From positions 1,798,001 through 1,862,000 of the forward strand of contig NZ_CBDDBS010000003.1 in NCBI RefSeq assembly GCF_965225875.1: 64,000 bases of DNA, in the 5' to 3' direction. The notes beneath the pieces are model-generated. The model was not told the origin of the DNA and did no database searches. It saw nothing but the letters and a program-made list of their open reading frames with translations. The position numbers and the translations under genes were made by a program. The stretch's first letter is position 1. Each line of letters starts with the position of its first letter. Below, in pieces: positions 16,941 to 25,407 of the stretch. Source of the DNA: Haliscomenobacter sp965225875 (GTDB lineage Bacteria > Bacteroidota > Bacteroidia > Chitinophagales > Saprospiraceae).

Positions 16941-17960
16941 TTAATTTAAGCTGAGTAAAAAGGCCATACTGTCCACTCCATCGGGATAGTCCCAGAGGGC
17001 GGGTTCCTGAGACTTACCAAACACGAAAGTTTTGGTTTTTAGTACATTGGGCTGGGCAATGATGCATTGAATGGCTTCGGCCTGGCGCTCCAATTCCAAT
17101 TCCACTGCCTCCAACGAATCGTAATATTCGTAATGCAGGGAGGCAATCCGGGAATGCAGGGAGGGTTCCTCGATCATCAGGATGCAGCCATTGGCCTGGT
17201 ATTGCACTTTATTGAGGATGTACAGTGCAAAATTGTAGTCGAAATTGTTCTTGTATTTTTGGTGCAAAATGATGTCGCGGTATTCGTGCAAAGCCTCCAA
17301 AAGTGGGTTGAAATCATAACCCCTGGGCAGGTACAACTTGGCCACATTGCGGCAACCCAAACCAAAATAACGAAAGACATCGTGCCCCAATTCATGCAAC
17401 TCATCCTTACTTTCATTGCCTGTCAGCACGGCCACCCCATTTCGGTTTTTGCGGATGATATTGGGGTATTTGCCAAAGTAGGATTCAAAATACCGCGCTG
17501 AATTGTTGCTGCCCGTGGCGATCACGGCATCCATTTCCAGGAGCCGATCGGTGATTTCAAAATAGGCAGTGGTAGCTGGGTCTATTTTTTCCAGCAGTTT
17601 TAATAAATAAGGCAAGAGATAAGGGTCTTTTTCCGACAGTTTAATTTTGGCCTTGTGCCCAGCTACAAATACGCACAATACGTCGTGGAAACCGACCAGG
17701 GGTAGGTTGCCAGCCATGACCAGGCCAACTGTTTTCATCGAAGTTTCAGCAGGGATAGAATAGCGGCTCAGCCATTCTTCCAGTGCAGCAGCTGCCAAAA
17801 ACTGTTCAGCGATAGCAGCAATAGCCCGCTCCTGGTTTTCGGCGGTGAACCAGGGATTGTGGTGCGAAGTACGGTGGATGATGGCTTTGAGGTAGTCGTC
17901 TTCGCCGCGTAGGTGTTCTCCTAATTTAGTTGCTGCTTGTATACGTTGTGAAAGCGTCAT
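16941..17960 (-). CDS. LuxC-type acyl-CoA reductase
   Basis: The ATG at 17960 (MTLSQRIQAATKLG) gives 339 residues. The longer open frame to 18110 runs into the hairpin array and is rejected. The protein belongs to the LuxC family (PF05893), aldehyde-dehydrogenase-fold enzymes that reduce acyl-CoA or acyl-ACP to aldehyde with NADPH. Conserved pieces are VIATGSNNSARYF and GLGCRNVAKLYLPRG, with the likely catalytic Cys. No luxD/E or luciferase genes are near, so bioluminescence is not implied. It is the first gene of a three-gene operon. Confidence 0.85.
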   Translation of the reverse strand: MTLSQRIQAATKLGEHLRGEDDYLKAIIHRTSHHNPWFTAENQERAIAAIAEQFLAAAALEEWLSRYSIPAETSMKTVGLVMAGNLPLVGFHDVLCVFVAGHKAKIKLSEKDPYLLPYLLKLLEKIDPATTAYFEITDRLLEMDAVIATGSNNSARYFESYFGKYPNIIRKNRNGVAVLTGNESKDELHELGHDVFRYFGLGCRNVAKLYLPRGYDFNPLLEALHEYRDIILHQKYKNNFDYNFALYILNKVQYQANGCILMIEEPSLHSRIASLHYEYYDSLEAVELELERQAEAIQCIIAQPNVLKTKTFVFGKSQEPALWDYPDGVDSMAFLLSLN

Positions 17961-18021
17961 CTTTTTGGATTCTTTCGGCCAACCCGAGATGATCCTCGTG
18001 TGTCTGCCCGTATCTTTTTTT

Positions 18022-18165
18022 CCCACGAATGAATTCGTGGGCTGGTTTATGTTTATGTGTGCCTGCCCACGGCTAAAGCCATGGGTTGCTAAGCTTTTTG
18101 GCCAACCCACGGATTTATCCGTGGGAGGCTACCCTATGGCATCAACCCACGAATTTATTCGTGGG
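18022..18165. repeat. Array of four 20-bp palindromes at ~40-bp pitch
   Basis: Four hairpins of the form CCCACGnnnn...CGTGGG lie at 18022-18041, 18066-18085, 18106-18125 and 18146-18165. Start-to-start distances are 44, 40 and 40 bp. Stems differ in sequence yet stay paired (CCCACGAAT/ATTCGTGGG, CCCACGGAT/ATCCGTGGG). Spacers of about 20 bp are not alike. The array lies between the rluD-type gene and the LuxC start on the minus strand. It looks like clustered REP units rather than CRISPR. Confidence 0.8.
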
Positions 18166-18198
18166 AATTTCGTGGGAGTTCGTAGGAAAATAGCGAAG

Positions 18199-19299
18199 CT
18201 AAAGCTGACTCATGTTCCCTTTCGCCGAAGATTTTCGGCCTTCCAAATACACGCGCCAATGCTCCAATGCAACTTTAAAATCATCGGGTAAATCCGATTC
18301 AAAGTGCATGAATTTGTTGGTGCGTGGATGTACAAAGCCCAGGGACTTGGCATGCAAAGCGTGCCGAGGCAAGACATCGAACATGTGGTCAACAAAAGTT
18401 TTGTATTTACTAAAAATAGTGCCTTTCAGGATCTCGTCGCCACCGTACTTTTCGTCATTGAACAAGGTATGGCCGAGGTATTTCATGTGTACCCGGATTT
18501 GGTGCGTACGACCAGTTTCAAGGGTACACTTGATCAAACTCACGTAATACAAACGTTCGAGTACTTCGTAATGGGTCACTGCCCACTTGCCCTGGTCGCC
18601 CTCGGGAAAAACAGTGAAGTCCTTGCGAAAGCGGGGATGGCGGCCTACGTGGGCGTTGATGGTCCCCTTGTCTTCTTCGGGTTCACCCCAAACCAGGGCG
18701 TAATAGGTCCGTTCGATGGTGTGGTAAAAAAATTGCTTCGCGAGATGGCTGAGCGCAAATTCATTCTTAGCCACCACCAAAAGACCTGTAGTGTTTTTAT
18801 CGATGCGGTGCACCAAACCCACTCGTTCCTGAAAATTGCCGCTTGACAATTGGTTGGGATCCAGCTTGAGGTGATACGCCAGGGCATTCACGAGAGTGCC
18901 CCGGAAATGCCCAACCCCGGGATGTACGACCAAACCAGGAGGCTTATTTACCACCAGTAGATCCTCATCTTCATAGATCACCGTTAGTGGAATATTCTGA
19001 GGAACGATGCGGTATTTATCCGTAGTGGATTTGGGTAAAATCAGGGTGATTTTTTGCCCAGGTTTGATCTTAAAATTGGGCTTGATTTCTTGGTCATTGA
19101 CCAATACTGCCCCGGTTTTGATGGCATTTTGCACCCGATTGCGGGATACGTCCCCGATTCGGTCCATCACAAACTTATCTATCCGCAAAGGTGATTGCTT
19201 TGCATCAACCTCAATGATCCGATGTTCGTAAAATTCGTCGCTGAGGTTGTCGGAATACTGATGATTATTCTCTTCTTGTTCAATTGGTTCCTGCTCCAT
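18199..19299 (-). CDS. RluA/RluD-family pseudouridine synthase
   Basis: The 366-residue protein has an N-terminal S4 RNA-binding domain (LRIDKFVMDRIGDVSRNRVQ, about 40-100). The pseudouridine synthase core has VVNKPPGLVVHPGVGH and the catalytic loop LVHRIDKNTTGLLVVAKN, whose Asp attacks the uridine. The C-terminal half shows CTLETGRTHQIRVHMKYLGH. This order fits RluD-type enzymes that modify 23S rRNA, though the exact site cannot be assigned. A short acidic N-terminal tail (MEQEPIEQEENN) precedes the S4 domain. It is divergent from the pseudo-papain gene. Confidence 0.93.
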   Translation of the reverse strand: MEQEPIEQEENNHQYSDNLSDEFYEHRIIEVDAKQSPLRIDKFVMDRIGDVSRNRVQNAIKTGAVLVNDQEIKPNFKIKPGQKITLILPKSTTDKYRIVPQNIPLTVIYEDEDLLVVNKPPGLVVHPGVGHFRGTLVNALAYHLKLDPNQLSSGNFQERVGLVHRIDKNTTGLLVVAKNEFALSHLAKQFFYHTIERTYYALVWGEPEEDKGTINAHVGRHPRFRKDFTVFPEGDQGKWAVTHYEVLERLYYVSLIKCTLETGRTHQIRVHMKYLGHTLFNDEKYGGDEILKGTIFSKYKTFVDHMFDVLPRHALHAKSLGFVHPRTNKFMHFESDLPDDFKVALEHWRVYLEGRKSSAKGNMSQL

Positions 19300-19459
19300 T
19301 ACTCCGACTCTTGTACATTTTAAAAGGTAAAGGTACGCTTAAGTAAGCACACCTACAAACCAAAGCTGGGAGATTACATTTTCAATTTACACATAGATAT
19401 TTATTTTTTCCTCAAACGTTACAAACCAAAGTGGATCAAATCGACGTTCTTTTTGCAAA

Positions 19460-20314
19460 ATGAGTTTTATGAACCGAATAAAAATCAGCCTGGCATTTGG
19501 AATGGGGTTCTTGATAGTCAATAATTTACAAGCACAAATCCCTGCTCCACAAAAAAATCAAGACATCAACTTACGCAGCACCCAAGCAGCTGCATTTGGG
19601 GTACAAGACCAAAGACTGATCGACATGATGATGCCCTTCGTAAAAGGGGTAGGGCGGAGCGTCACTAGCTTGGATAACTTGCGGGAGCAAAGTGTAAAAC
19701 CCTTCATGATGCCCGTGCGGGAGATCGAACAGGTTGGCACTGAAATGAGTTACACCCTGGCTGCCTGCCTGGAATTCTACTACAATCAGGACAACAACTA
19801 CAAAATCAACCTTAGTCCCGACTTCATTACCCTCAATTTGTTGGGGCAAAACCGAGGGCTGCAATTTAAGGATGCCTTTCAGTTTTTATCGCAGAACGGA
19901 ACCGTAGATTCGGCAATTCTGCCCTATGGCTCACAAAAACTGACCAATGCGGTATACAATGCCAGCAAGTTTCGCATCACCAATTACCTGCACATTTTCA
20001 CCCCTTTGACCAAGTCGCTGCAAAAAATCTTTGAAATCCGCAAAGCACTGGTGCGCGGAAATCCGGTCATCGTGGAGTTCAATGCTGACCCGAGCCTGCT
20101 TCAGGCCAACGGCAAAGACATCTGGGTTCCAACCGGGGCACCTTCACAAGTGTACCCCATGGCGGTGGTGAGTTTTAATGAGGACAAAAGGATGATTGAA
20201 TTGATGAGCCCCTGGGGAAGCGACTGGGGTCGTGCGGGGTATATCTGGATTTCTTACGATCATTTTGGGCAATTGGCGCAAAACGGTTTTGTGGTTTTGC
20301 CAATTGGACAATAG
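19460..20314 (+). CDS. Secreted papain-fold protein lacking the catalytic triad
   Basis: This 284-residue protein has a signal peptide (about 1-25, ending LQAQ) and recognisable papain (C1) landmarks. Q91 aligns with the oxyanion-hole Gln, and SPWGSDWGRAGYIWISYDHF (250-269) with the NSWG...WG..GY motif. The catalytic residues are gone: Cys25 aligns with S97, Trp26 with Y98, His159 with P233 and Asn175 with S250. It is therefore probably not a protease; binding or scaffold roles are possible. A second ATG at 19469 could also be used. A palindrome and a terminator follow the gene. The fold call rests on motifs seen by eye. Confidence 0.65.
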   Translation: MSFMNRIKISLAFGMGFLIVNNLQAQIPAPQKNQDINLRSTQAAAFGVQDQRLIDMMMPFVKGVGRSVTSLDNLREQSVKPFMMPVREIEQVGTEMSYTLAACLEFYYNQDNNYKINLSPDFITLNLLGQNRGLQFKDAFQFLSQNGTVDSAILPYGSQKLTNAVYNASKFRITNYLHIFTPLTKSLQKIFEIRKALVRGNPVIVEFNADPSLLQANGKDIWVPTGAPSQVYPMAVVSFNEDKRMIELMSPWGSDWGRAGYIWISYDHFGQLAQNGFVVLPIGQ

Positions 20315-20331
20315 ACATTGGGTCAACGCCC

Positions 20332-20359
20332 GTAGAGACGCACGGCCGTGCGTCTCTAC
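20332..20359. repeat. Palindromic repeat family D, copy 1 (perfect)
   Basis: A 28-bp perfect palindrome is centred on CGGCCG, with half-site GTAGAGACGCACGG. Related copies lie at 26824-26902 and 61176-61203. It is followed at once by a separate terminator hairpin. Confidence 0.9.
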
Positions 20360-20360
20360 A

Positions 20361-20398
20361 AAAGCCAAGGTGACTTTAATACGCACTTTGGCTTTTTT
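20361..20398 (+). terminator. Intrinsic terminator after the pseudo-papain gene
   Basis: AAAGCCAA (20361-20368) pairs with TTGGCTTT (20388-20395), and the 3' arm runs into a T-stretch (GGCTTTTTTG). It lies about 47 bp after the stop codon on the plus strand, typical of a rho-independent terminator. Confidence 0.65.
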
Positions 20399-20519
20399 GT
20401 TAAAAATTAACACACAAAACACGGATTCATATAAAAAATCACCTTACTTTTACGAATACAAAGTTTTGCCCGTCAATTGGTCTGAATTAGAATTTATTAC
20501 ACGTCATAATTCCATTTAA

Positions 20520-22982
20520 ATGTTGACTCGACCCATATTCAGGCTGACGCTATTGTTGGCGGCTTTTTCACTTTCCTTCCTTGGTCTGAAGGGCCAAAAT
20601 GATTGTAATTGCAGTCAATCTCCTATTTTGCAAGTAAAATCAAAATGCTATTTTGTCTTGAGCAAAGCAGACCTGGGCATCTCCAATTGTGCAGATTCTT
20701 ACATTGTTGTTCAGGACGGAAAAACCAAAAACCGGGACACCATTGACGCCCCCGGTACATTTGATTACAACCTTTACTCAAAAGATGGCCGCCTATTGTG
20801 CATCGGCAAAGTAACTGCCGTGGGGGCTTATGGGCCACAATTAGATTCGGTGCGATTTTCGAAGGACACCCTGCCTTTCACCAGCAATATTAACGACCTG
20901 ATCTGCCAATCTGTTGGGTTGCCGGGTACCTTTGCCTCCCCAAAGTCCTGTTTTTTACTTCGCTATACTGCGGATGGGAAAGTAGCCGAAAGTGAATTTA
21001 CGACCGACCCCGTTCCCAATCTGGGATTTGCCTTTTTTAGCATGGGTTGCCACGCAACTACCCAATGTGGCATCAACGTCAGAATTGATGATCGAGTTGA
21101 GTACCCTGATTGTAAAACCAGCCTGCAGTCTGGCCTGTTTGCAACGATCAAAAGAACTTGGTTGGCCAGAGCTTGTATCAACCAGCCGGAAACTCCATTT
21201 GCAACTCAGTATATACCCATTCGCCGACCAACTAAAAAAGACCTGCAATGGAGTATTCCAATTTTTAAATCCAAAGAACTGACCGTCCAATACGGCGATT
21301 GTACCCTAGATAAAAGCCAAATCCCACTTGAAGCAATCATCCCGGTTGTAGGCAAGGATCAAGCCCAAATGAATGGCCGGGTATTGGGTTTGAACCTTAG
21401 TTATGCGCTAAATGAAAAAATCGATACGGTTTGTAACAAAACGGGGCTAAAATTGCGCAGAACCTACCTCATTTATGATGAATGTAAAGATCAAGTGATC
21501 GATACATTTATGGTGAATTTCATTCCAGGGACATCTACTAAAGAATCGATCGTGGCAAATGATGCCGTAGTCAGGGTCAATTTGCCAAAGGATGTTTGTT
21601 TACTAAAAATTCCCAATCGAATCGACGCCATTAAAAAGCTTTTGAACTTGACCATCAACCCAAATTGTCCCATTTCATTCATCAATTGGAGGGTGGTAGT
21701 ACTCAGTGCACCCGGACAAAGGCCTTTTTTCAACCCCATCGAAGTTAAGCCCGACAACGACTCCTTGCGCATCATTGCAGGAAAATACCAGATTTACTTC
21801 ACGATGCTAGACAGTTGTCAAAATTTGTATACCAAAACGATTGATTTTTCAGTGAAAGAGCCCGGAACGCTAAATGTGACCTGTCCTGCTCCCTTTGGCA
21901 TCAATTTGATTCCTGTGGGAGAGGTCTACGAGCGAAAAAACCTTAACGGAAAAACGGATCGACAGGCTTGTGGGTTGATTGGTGGTTTGCGCAGAATAGT
22001 TTCTCCAGATTGTGTAAACAATTATCTTCCAACAGTCTATAATTCTGACCGAGATCTCGATATTTTGGAACACTTTGAATTGATCAAAACGGGCCCATTT
22101 GCTGGCCAGTACTATACTCCTTGGGACGATTTTCTAATTGCCTTTAGTTGCGACAACAACAAAAGAGTGTATTATGAATTACGTTTCGTTTCTGGAAGTG
22201 GCAAAGAAGGCATTTGTTCCAGTTATTTTGATGTAGGTTCTCCTACCAATTTATCAGCAAAAATCGAAGTAGACAAGGTAGTGGCAAAACCTGGCAAAAG
22301 TACCTGTGTCCCTTTCCGTGTAAGCGGGTTTAACGAAATGGTTGCCGTACAATTCACCGCCAAATTTGATCCCAGTGCCCTATCCTACGATTCCATTCAT
22401 TTGCCTCCTCATGGTATCAATGTTTTGCATTCCAACCCTGGCAAAACCACTGATCACATCGTTTTTTCCTGGGTTTACAATGGCACCAAAACCGCCTCTT
22501 TAAACAATCAGGCTATACTGCTGGAAGTTTGTTTTAGCCCTAAAACACTGGGTATCAGCAAAATTTGGGTAGACAGCACCGCTACCTTGGAATGGATTGA
22601 TCGGACGGAGGGCAATTACAAGATAAAAACTCAGGTAGGTGAATTTCAAGTGCTAAAGCCGGGTGATTATCAAACTCCCATCAGAGAAATCCAAAGTAAT
22701 ATACCGCTGGAAGTTCAAACAGACAAGCAAAAAATCCCGGATATCAAGGTGTTCCCCAATCCAAGCCAGGATCAAATCTACATCAGTCTCCCCTCATCCT
22801 GGACCCCGCAAGGCAAAATTGTATTGAAAGACTTACAGGGGCGAGTCCTCAAACGTCAGGAAATAAACGCCTCAGTCACTACATTCAACTTGGGGGATCA
22901 GGTGCCCAATGGAGTACATCTGTTGGAAATACAAAGTCAAAATCAAGTCTGGACACAAAGGCTAGTCGTCCTCAAGCCATAG
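20520..22982 (+). CDS. Large secreted protein with cohesin-like domain and T9SS sorting tail
   Basis: The 820-residue protein has a signal peptide (about 1-26). A long Cys-containing region (about 27-570) follows, of no family I recognise, with repeated short beta-rich segments such as CKTGLKLRRTY-like pieces. A cohesin-like domain lies at about 575-690 (KVVAKPGKSTCVPFRVSGFN, VQFTAKFDPSALSYDS, FSWVYNGT). The last ~85 residues are a type IX secretion sorting domain (VFPNPSQDQIYISLP, LKDLQGRVLKRQEI, VPNGVHLLEIQS). It should be exported to the cell surface. Its 3' end overlaps the convergent AraC gene by 11 bp. Confidence 0.82.
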   Translation: MLTRPIFRLTLLLAAFSLSFLGLKGQNDCNCSQSPILQVKSKCYFVLSKADLGISNCADSYIVVQDGKTKNRDTIDAPGTFDYNLYSKDGRLLCIGKVTAVGAYGPQLDSVRFSKDTLPFTSNINDLICQSVGLPGTFASPKSCFLLRYTADGKVAESEFTTDPVPNLGFAFFSMGCHATTQCGINVRIDDRVEYPDCKTSLQSGLFATIKRTWLARACINQPETPFATQYIPIRRPTKKDLQWSIPIFKSKELTVQYGDCTLDKSQIPLEAIIPVVGKDQAQMNGRVLGLNLSYALNEKIDTVCNKTGLKLRRTYLIYDECKDQVIDTFMVNFIPGTSTKESIVANDAVVRVNLPKDVCLLKIPNRIDAIKKLLNLTINPNCPISFINWRVVVLSAPGQRPFFNPIEVKPDNDSLRIIAGKYQIYFTMLDSCQNLYTKTIDFSVKEPGTLNVTCPAPFGINLIPVGEVYERKNLNGKTDRQACGLIGGLRRIVSPDCVNNYLPTVYNSDRDLDILEHFELIKTGPFAGQYYTPWDDFLIAFSCDNNKRVYYELRFVSGSGKEGICSSYFDVGSPTNLSAKIEVDKVVAKPGKSTCVPFRVSGFNEMVAVQFTAKFDPSALSYDSIHLPPHGINVLHSNPGKTTDHIVFSWVYNGTKTASLNNQAILLEVCFSPKTLGISKIWVDSTATLEWIDRTEGNYKIKTQVGEFQVLKPGDYQTPIREIQSNIPLEVQTDKQKIPDIKVFPNPSQDQIYISLPSSWTPQGKIVLKDLQGRVLKRQEINASVTTFNLGDQVPNGVHLLEIQSQNQVWTQRLVVLKP

Positions 22983-24093
22983 GTTTACGCCCGCGAAACT
23001 CCACTGGCGACATTCCCACCAACTGCTTAAAAGTGGTGTTGAAGGTCGTCTTGGAGTTGAAGCCAGCCTCAAAACCAATTGCCAGAATGGTAAGGTGTCC
23101 CAATTTGGGGTCGCTCAGCAACCTTTTGCTTTCTTCAATCCGGTAGGTATTGATGAATTGGTAAAAATTGCGGTCAAACCCTTGGTTGATCAGGTGAGAA
23201 AGCTCATGGGTGCTACAATGCATCAATTGAGCCAATTTGGGCAAACTGAGTTCGGGATCGAGGTAAGGTTTTTCACTTTCCATTAAATGCAGAAGTTGCT
23301 CTTTTTGAGCCTCATCAATAACTGAAGGGGTTGAATTGATCACGGGTTTTTCCTGAATAATTGCTGCAATCTCCGCCAATTCTTGCGGATCAAAAGGGTA
23401 AATCTCTTTTTGTTGAATGGCATAAAAACCCAGGTAAAAGGTGCCCAACCAATAAATCCAGCTCATTTTTCCATCCAAAAAATTGGTGTAAAAGCCGATT
23501 TCAATTACCCAAAAAAGCAGCAATATGGCAACACCGTTCAAAAAATAGATGAACCACCGTAAATCTGTGTCTTCCTGGCTTGAGCTCACTCTTTTTAGAT
23601 TTTGCTGATGCCATAAAATCTGTCGGTAACTCAAAACAATGTAAACCACACATTGTACAAAAATTAAGGCAAAAACAACTATTTCCACAGGTCCTAACAC
23701 CTGCCCCCGTTCTTCCAAGACTTTAAGTAAAGCCAATTTTTCCGCTTTAGAATCCAAAAAAGCGGGGATACTCAACAGTAAAATCAGGTAACAGGGAATA
23801 AAATGCCATAAACTCTGCCCGTAAAATCGCCGACTAGGTTGCACAAAATGGAAAGTTGCCCAATAAAAGGCGGGGGCGATACCAAATATAAAAGGGTCAA
23901 AGACATTGTAAAAATGCGGATACTGAAAATAAGTCCGCGAAATAATCAGTGCATCATCAAGTTGCAAAAAACCTACAAAAATGACAAATGTTGCCAACCA
24001 GCGATTGGCCAAACGATTGGTGCTTCGTCCCTTTACAAGCAATACAAAGGCCAAATAAAAAAAACTACTGGCGCTAATGGCATTGATGAGCAT
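22972..24093 (-). CDS. Membrane-anchored AraC-family regulator
   Basis: The ATG at 24093 gives 373 residues; the upstream extension to 24189 overlaps the promoter region and has no membrane character. The N-terminal ~230 residues contain about seven hydrophobic segments (ASSFFYLAFVLLVKG, WLATFVIFVGFLQL, LWHFIPCYLILLLSIPAFL, WIYWLGTFYLGFYAIQ). The C-terminal ~100 residues are an AraC DNA-binding domain (SLPKLAQLMHCSTHELSHLI, then ILAIGFEAGFNSKTTFNTTFKQ). Such 7TM-AraC proteins are found in Bacteroidota and may link a membrane signal to transcription. It lies 70 bp downstream of the serine hydrolase gene on the same strand. Confidence 0.88.
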   Translation of the reverse strand: MLINAISASSFFYLAFVLLVKGRSTNRLANRWLATFVIFVGFLQLDDALIISRTYFQYPHFYNVFDPFIFGIAPAFYWATFHFVQPSRRFYGQSLWHFIPCYLILLLSIPAFLDSKAEKLALLKVLEERGQVLGPVEIVVFALIFVQCVVYIVLSYRQILWHQQNLKRVSSSQEDTDLRWFIYFLNGVAILLLFWVIEIGFYTNFLDGKMSWIYWLGTFYLGFYAIQQKEIYPFDPQELAEIAAIIQEKPVINSTPSVIDEAQKEQLLHLMESEKPYLDPELSLPKLAQLMHCSTHELSHLINQGFDRNFYQFINTYRIEESKRLLSDPKLGHLTILAIGFEAGFNSKTTFNTTFKQLVGMSPVEFRGRKPMA

Positions 24094-24163
24094 AACGGTT
24101 TCCTGGTCAAATTTCGTCCAAATATAATTGGCATTTGACCAGGAAACAGTAGTACAAAAAGAT

Positions 24164-25315
24164 TTAACGCAGCAATAACAATAGGTCATTGTTCAAAGCC
24201 GTGCGTGCCTCAGTTTCGGCTTTGTTGCCGCCACTGTAGCTGTTGTAACAAACGATGAGCACCAGCTTTTTCTCCTTGTCCAAAATCAGGCTACAATTAA
24301 AGCCCCCGGTTCCGCCATCGTGAAACAACAAAGTACCGGTTCTATCCTCCGTTTTTAATTGGTGCCAGCCCAGGCATACTTCGACCATTTCCGTCAGGTT
24401 TTTCGCATTTTTTAGCGTAGACACCTGGGCAGTGCTCATGGCCTGACCGAGTGGGGTATTGGGTGGATTGAGACAGGCAGCCCCGTATTTGAGCAGGTCG
24501 CTGGTGGTCGAGCGCAAAACCCCAGCCCCATCCAGGGCGCCCAGGCTTTCCCACAAGTCCACTTTTTTTCCGCCCCGGTGGCCATCGGCCATGCGGATTT
24601 TTTCTTCTGCACTCAATTTTGCTTTGGTCTCAAAAAGGCCCAATGGTTCGCACACTTTCGTGCGTAGGTAATCGCCATAATTCGTTTTGTTTTCTCTGGC
24701 CAAAATTGTCCCCGCCAAACCCAAGGCAGTATTGGAATACTCGTAAGTGGTGCCAGGTGTAGCGTTCAGTTTTCCTTTTTCCAAATAATCAAACAACTTG
24801 GCTTCGCTATAGCGGGCCAGTTCCTTGGCATCATCGTTCAGCAACAAATTCAGGTTGCTGGGGAAATAAGCTAAGCCCGAGGAATGGTTCAGCATTTGTT
24901 TAAAATTGACGGTCACCCCACCCTTGCTTAATGTCGGAATTGAACTGGGTAAAAAGGGTTGAATGGGGCTCTCCAAACTCAGTCCTTTTTCATTCAGCCA
25001 TTGTACCATCGCCGCTGCGGTAAAGGTTTTGGTGATGGAGCCAATTTCAAAAAAGGTGTGGGCATCCGGGACTTGTTTGCCTCCTTTTTTGATTTCTCCA
25101 TAGCCATAGGTGCTACTTGCCCCGTTTTTCCAAATCCCCACAGTCATGCCCACGGTGTTGAGGGCATTGCGGTGCTTTTGGACCAAAGCGTCTACATCTT
25201 TGTCCAATTGGCTGGACAAGGGGTTGGTGCTCAACTCGGCGGGAGTGATAGGGTCTTTGGTACAGCCCAGGATCGATCCAGCGATCAATAGGCCAATCAC
25301 AATTGCATTTTTCAT
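24164..25315 (-). CDS. Lipoprotein serine hydrolase, class C beta-lactamase fold
   Basis: The ATG at 25315 gives 383 residues that begin with a lipoprotein signal (MKNAIVIGLLIAGSILGC). The penicillin-binding/beta-lactamase fold motifs are SITK (catalytic Ser and Lys) in EIGSITKTFTAAAMVQ, YSN in TYEYSNTALGLAG, and HDG in LLFHDGGTGGF in place of KTG. Members include esterases, D-aminopeptidases and DD-peptidases; a true beta-lactamase is less likely. It should be anchored in a membrane and face the periplasm. Two other members of the family lie at 38123 and 50455. Confidence 0.88.
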   Translation of the reverse strand: MKNAIVIGLLIAGSILGCTKDPITPAELSTNPLSSQLDKDVDALVQKHRNALNTVGMTVGIWKNGASSTYGYGEIKKGGKQVPDAHTFFEIGSITKTFTAAAMVQWLNEKGLSLESPIQPFLPSSIPTLSKGGVTVNFKQMLNHSSGLAYFPSNLNLLLNDDAKELARYSEAKLFDYLEKGKLNATPGTTYEYSNTALGLAGTILARENKTNYGDYLRTKVCEPLGLFETKAKLSAEEKIRMADGHRGGKKVDLWESLGALDGAGVLRSTTSDLLKYGAACLNPPNTPLGQAMSTAQVSTLKNAKNLTEMVEVCLGWHQLKTEDRTGTLLFHDGGTGGFNCSLILDKEKKLVLIVCYNSYSGGNKAETEARTALNNDLLLLLR

Positions 25316-25407
25316 GTCGGATGTATTTTTCGACAAAAGAAGCCGCAATTGTTGGCCGGAGGGTTCGGATGGATAGAAGCGAACGTTAAGAAAAAGCTAA
25401 AGCAGGT

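Noticed and set aside
16941..17960. Bioluminescence gene cluster
   Set aside because: Only a LuxC-type reductase is present; luxA/B, luxD and luxE are missing, and this family is common in non-luminous Bacteroidota.
17961..18110. N-terminal extension of the LuxC-type reductase
   Set aside because: The 50 extra codons are translated from the palindrome array; family similarity starts at the ATG at 17960.
18022..18165. CRISPR-like array
   Set aside because: Repeats are 20-bp palindromes that differ from each other, there are only four units, and no cas gene is near. REP-like units explain it better.
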